Part shown: positions 60,754 through 64,000 of the stretch, one piece after another
Numbering within the stretch: position 1 is the first letter of the stretch
Layout of the letters: each line of letters starts with the position of its first letter
Assembly (NCBI GenBank): GCA_029550345.1
Contig: JAKPHK010000114.1
Coordinates: 20,241-84,240 of the forward strand
DNA from: Pseudomonadota bacterium
GTDB taxonomy: Bacteria > Pseudomonadota > Alphaproteobacteria > Sphingomonadales > Sphingomonadaceae
Direction of reading: 5' to 3'
Length of the DNA stretch: 64,000 nucleotides
Notes under the pieces: model-generated
The model's database searches: none
What the model was told of the DNA's origin: nothing
The model's input: only the letters and a program-made list of their open reading frames with translations
Position numbers and translations under genes: made by a program

Positions 60754-60832
60754 TCCAAGGCTTGATCTGAATCGGGCGATCCGACGCTACAGATCATGCG
60801 GTTTGACGATTGCCGCGCCGGACAGGCGATTC

Positions 60833-60846
60833 TTGATCCGGATCAA
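60833..60846. promoter_or_regulatory. FNR/DNR box 2, perfect
   Basis: TTGATCCGGATCAA, a full palindrome and exact consensus match. Its centre is about 70 bases before the narK start codon, the usual place for activation of a class II promoter. Confidence 0.88.
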
Positions 60847-60909
60847 GCTTTTCACGGCAGAGTTGGACAAGTTCGCTGGCATTCAACCCACAACAGGGAA
60901 CACGGCGCC

Positions 60910-63648
60910 ATGCCACTGTCGCAAACGGTCAGCTCCGGACAACAGAACCGGGCCCTCGGGCTCAGCACCTTCGCTTTCACCATCTGCTTTGCAGTCTGGA
61001 CGATCTTCGCGATCATCGGGATCGAGATCAAGGCCGAGCTGGGGCTCAACGATACCCAGTTCGGCCTGCTGGTCGGCACTCCGATCCTGACCGGATCGCT
61101 GGTCCGCCTGTTCCTGGGGGTCTGGACCGACCAGTACGGCGGGCGGATTGTCTTTCCGCTCACCATGCTGGCTTCCGCTGCATCGACTCTGCTGCTCAGC
61201 CACGCGGACAGCTATATCCTGATGCTGCTGGCGGCACTGGGGCTGGGCATGGCGGGCGGCGGCTTCGCGGTTGGCGTGGCCTATGTCTCCAAGTGGTATC
61301 CGCAGGAAAAGCAGGGCTCGGCGCTGGGCTTTTTCGGCATGGGCAATGTCGGGGCGGCGGTGACCAAGTTCGTCGCGCCGTTCGTCATGGTGGCGATGGG
61401 CTGGCAGGCCGTGGCGCAGATCTGGGCCGGGGCCCTGGCGATTACGGCCGTGCTGTTCTTCCTGTTCGCCAAGGATGATCCGGACCTGGCCGCGCGCAAG
61501 ATCAGCGGTGAAAAGCCCAAGGGCCTGAAAGAACAGCTGGAACCGCTCAAGAACGAGCAGGTCTGGCGCTTCTCGCTCTATTACTTCTTCGTCTTCGGGG
61601 CCTTCGTTGCCCTGGCGCTGTGGCTGCCCAAGTACCTGATCGGGGTTTATGGGGTGGACATCAAGGTGGCGGGGATGCTGGCGGCAACCTTCAGCCTCTC
61701 GGCCTCATTGTTCCGGGCCTACGGCGGGATCCTGTCTGACCGCTATGGCGCGCGCAAGATCATGTACGCCACCTTCGGCGTGTCGATGGTGCTGCTGTTC
61801 ATGCTGTCCTACCCGGCAACCGACTACACGATCCACGGGATCAAGGGCGACATTCACTTCGCCACTTCGATGAGCCTGGTGCCGTTCGTGATCACGGTGT
61901 TCGTGCTCGGCTTCTTCATGTCGCTGGGCAAGGCGGCGGTCTACAAGCACATTCCGGTGTATTACCCCGGCCATGTCGGCTCGGTCGGCGGGCTGGTCGG
62001 GCTTGTCGGCGGCCTTGGCGGGTTTGTCCTGCCGATCGTGTTCGGCGCGGTCAGCGACCTCACGGGCATCTGGACCAGCTGTTTCATGGTGCTGTTCGCG
62101 CTGGTTGCCGTCGCACTCGGCTGGATGCACATGGCGATCCGCCAGATGGAACAGAAGGCCGCCGGGACCGATACCCGCTCGCTGCCCCAGTTCCCCGAAA
62201 TGACCGGGCTGCACGATGCCGCAACCCACGGCGAACACGCGGTCAAGGGCAAGGTCCTGACCGACTGGCGGCCCGAGGATTCGGCGTTCTGGGAGGAAAC
62301 CGGCCAGCGCATCGCCAACCGCAATCTCTATCTTTCGATCCCCGCACTGCTGCTTGCCTTCGCAGTGTGGATGGTATGGTCCGTGGTCGTGGCCAAGCTG
62401 CCCCTCATCGGCTTTGACTACACCACGGACCAGCTTTTCTGGCTGGCCGCACTGCCCGGCCTGTCGGGCGCGACCTTCCGGATCTTCTATTCGTTCATGG
62501 TGCCGATCTTCGGCGGGCGGCTGTGGACCACGCTGTCCACCGCTTCGCTGCTGATCCCGGCCTTCGGGATCGGCTATGCGGTGCAGAACCCGGACACCCC
62601 CTATTTCATCTTCCTGGTCCTCGCGCTGCTGTGCGGCTTTGGTGGCGGCAACTTTGCCAGCTCGATGTCCAACATCGGGTTCTTCTTCCCCAAGGCGCAA
62701 AAGGGCAACGCGCTGGCGCTCAATGCCGGGCTCGGCAACCTGGGTGTCTCGGTGATGCAGTTTGTCGTACCTTTGGTGATAACGACCGGGGTGTTTGGTG
62801 CCCTTGGTGGCACTGCGCAGGTGGCCAAGGATGGCAGCGAACTGTGGCTGCAGAACGCCGGGTTCATCTGGGTGCCGTTCATCATCGCCTCCACGCTGCT
62901 CGCCTGGTTCGGGATGAACGACATCGCCGATGCCAAGGCCAGCTTTGCCGAACAGGCGGTGATCTTCCAGCGCAAGCATAACTGGCTGATGTGCTGGCTT
63001 TACACCGGCACCTTCGGCAGCTTCATCGGCTTTTCAGCCGGCCTGCCGCTGCTCGCCAAAAGCCAGTTCCCCGACGTCAACGTGCTGAAGTACGTGTTCC
63101 TCGGCCCGTTGGTCGGCGCGATCAGCCGCGCCGCGACCGGCTGGGTGGCCGATCGCTGGGGCGGGGCGCGGGTCACCTTCTGGGTGTTCATCGGTATGAT
63201 CGCCGGCGCGCTGGGCGTGATCCACTTCCTGGAGGCCAAGGATTTCAACGGCTTCCTGGGTGCCTTCATCTTCATGTTCTTCGTGACCGGCGTGGGCAAT
63301 GCCTCGACCTTCCAGATGATACCCAACATCATGCGCCAGGAAGTGCCGCGGCTGATGCCCGAGCTGGATGCAGCCCAGCGCACCCGGCAGGCCGAAAAGG
63401 AATCGGCGGCTATCGTCGGCTTCACCTCGGCCATTGCCGCCTACGGCGCCTTCTTCATTCCCCGCGCCTTCGGGATGTCGATCAGCGCCACCGGAACCCC
63501 GCAGGCAGCGCTCTATGGCTTCGCGATCTTCTACGCCAGCTGCGCCGCGCTGACCTGGTTCATCTACACCCGCAAGGGCGGTCTTCTGCACGATATCGAG
63601 CGCGGCCGCGCCCCCACTGCCCCCATTGCCCAAGGAGCCACCGCATGA
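60910..63648 (+). CDS. narK: fused nitrate/nitrite transporter NarK1-NarK2
   Basis: A 912-residue fusion of two 12-helix MFS transporters. The first half (about 1-430) has the nitrate signature [16 protein letters not shown] and [17 protein letters not shown]; the second (about 480-905) has [20 protein letters not shown]. Such fusions occur in Paracoccus-type denitrifiers, where NarK1 is a proton-driven nitrate importer and NarK2 a nitrate/nitrite exchanger. I chose ATG at 60910. Its stop overlaps narG (ATGA), so the two are translated together. FNR box 2 lies upstream. Confidence 0.95.
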   Translation: MPLSQTVSSGQQNRALGLSTFAFTICFAVWTIFAIIGIEIKAELGLNDTQFGLLVGTPILTGSLVRLFLGVWTDQYGGRIVFPLTMLASAASTLLLSHADSYILMLLAALGLGMAGGGFAVGVAYVSKWYPQEKQGSALGFFGMGNVGAAVTKFVAPFVMVAMGWQAVAQIWAGALAITAVLFFLFAKDDPDLAARKISGEKPKGLKEQLEPLKNEQVWRFSLYYFFVFGAFVALALWLPKYLIGVYGVDIKVAGMLAATFSLSASLFRAYGGILSDRYGARKIMYATFGVSMVLLFMLSYPATDYTIHGIKGDIHFATSMSLVPFVITVFVLGFFMSLGKAAVYKHIPVYYPGHVGSVGGLVGLVGGLGGFVLPIVFGAVSDLTGIWTSCFMVLFALVAVALGWMHMAIRQMEQKAAGTDTRSLPQFPEMTGLHDAATHGEHAVKGKVLTDWRPEDSAFWEETGQRIANRNLYLSIPALLLAFAVWMVWSVVVAKLPLIGFDYTTDQLFWLAALPGLSGATFRIFYSFMVPIFGGRLWTTLSTASLLIPAFGIGYAVQNPDTPYFIFLVLALLCGFGGGNFASSMSNIGFFFPKAQKGNALALNAGLGNLGVSVMQFVVPLVITTGVFGALGGTAQVAKDGSELWLQNAGFIWVPFIIASTLLAWFGMNDIADAKASFAEQAVIFQRKHNWLMCWLYTGTFGSFIGFSAGLPLLAKSQFPDVNVLKYVFLGPLVGAISRAATGWVADRWGGARVTFWVFIGMIAGALGVIHFLEAKDFNGFLGAFIFMFFVTGVGNASTFQMIPNIMRQEVPRLMPELDAAQRTRQAEKESAAIVGFTSAIAAYGAFFIPRAFGMSISATGTPQAALYGFAIFYASCAALTWFIYTRKGGLLHDIERGRAPTAPIAQGATA

Positions 63649-64000
63649 GCCACCTGCTCGACCGCCTGACGTTCTTCCGCCAGAAGAAGGAACAGTTTTC
63701 CGAAGGCCACGGGGTCACCACCGCCGAGGCCCGGGACTGGGAGGACAGCTATCGGAAACGCTGGCAGCACGACAAGATCGTGCGGTCCACCCACGGGGTG
63801 AACTGCACCGGATCGTGCAGCTGGAAGATCTACGTCAAGGGCGGGATCATCACTTGGGAAACCCAGCAGACCGACTATCCGCGCACCCGGCCCGAACTGC
63901 CCAATCATGAACCGCGCGGCTGCCCGCGCGGGGCGAGCTATAGCTGGTACATCTATTCGGCGCAGCGGCTGAAGTACCCGATGATCCGCAAGCGGCTGGT
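63645..64000 (+). CDS. narG: respiratory nitrate reductase alpha subunit, start only
   Basis: The first 118 codons of NarG, the molybdenum catalytic subunit that reduces nitrate to nitrite; the gene continues beyond the window. The N-terminus has [20 protein letters not shown] then [17 protein letters not shown], where the His and Cys residues bind the FS0 [4Fe-4S] cluster, and [26 protein letters not shown] is 7 bases upstream. Membrane-bound NarG type. Confidence 0.96.
   Translation, partial: MSHLLDRLTFFRQKKEQFSEGHGVTTAEARDWEDSYRKRWQHDKIVRSTHGVNCTGSCSWKIYVKGGIITWETQQTDYPRTRPELPNHEPRGCPRGASYSWYIYSAQRLKYPMIRKRL

Noticed and set aside
61705..62979. A 424-codon antisense open frame in narK
   Set aside because: Low-complexity His/Gln/Arg-rich translation, a mirror of hydrophobic codons; no ribosome site.
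1..64000. CRISPR arrays and rRNA genes
   Set aside because: No evenly spaced direct-repeat array or rRNA-like sequence was seen; the only regular repeats are the three CTTTCGGGAC copies, which are too few and too close.

Overview
The window is GC-rich alphaproteobacterial DNA. The his-tol-pal order (hisB-hisH-hisA-hisF-hisE-HIT-ybgC-tolQ-tolR-tolA-tolB-pal), an alpha-type SspB, a single long RelA/SpoT protein, PdeM and HemF together suggest a member of the Sphingomonadales (Novosphingobium/Sphingomonadaceae/Erythrobacteraceae-like). That placement is inferred from gene content and order only; no marker gene or alignment was available.

Layout. (1) 1-26.3 kb looks like chromosomal core. It holds the end of an acyl-CoA dehydrogenase pair plus a short-chain reductase, guanylate kinase, sspB, histidine biosynthesis, the Tol-Pal envelope complex, a GNAT/proline-dehydrogenase-like gene pair, a Cys/Met-metabolism PLP enzyme behind a structured leader, a DASS transporter, infC, pdeM, hemF, rsh, a cyclophilin-type isomerase and a zincin. 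(2) 26.3-47.0 kb is an integrative element inserted in the 3' end of a tRNA-Ser(GGA) gene. A 16-bp exact copy of the tRNA end closes it at 47003-47018, and a tyrosine integrase lies next to the tRNA. Its cargo is a block of small unknown, secreted or membrane proteins (including a superinfection-immunity-like protein), a replication-like module (iteron-like repeats, an excisionase-like HTH, a candidate HUH endonuclease behind an AT-rich hairpin), a six-gene divergent chaperone-usher-like pilus cluster, and an orphan TadG/TadE-like cluster. (3) 47.0-56.2 kb is a patchwork: a second integrase abutting the same att sequence, gene fragments that meet at an abrupt junction, a self-sufficient CYP102-type P450-reductase with a divergent TetR regulator, a broken RelE/HigB-type toxin, and two overlapping tyrosine recombinases. 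(4) 56.4-64 kb is a nitrate/NO respiration locus: carbonic anhydrase, NnrS, a small membrane protein, an outer-membrane porin, a Crp/Fnr regulator, a NarK1-NarK2 fusion and the start of narG. Perfect FNR-type boxes lie between the regulator and narK.

The strongest candidates for something new are on the tRNA-Ser element. One is the pilus-like cluster, whose presumed usher has an SdrD-like C-terminal domain and whose subunits share a C-terminal motif. The other is the neighbouring replication module with its candidate HUH protein. Smaller curiosities are a perfect 34-bp inverted repeat between tolQ and tolR and a 56-residue protein that is little more than a signal peptide plus a PEP-CTERM-like anchor.
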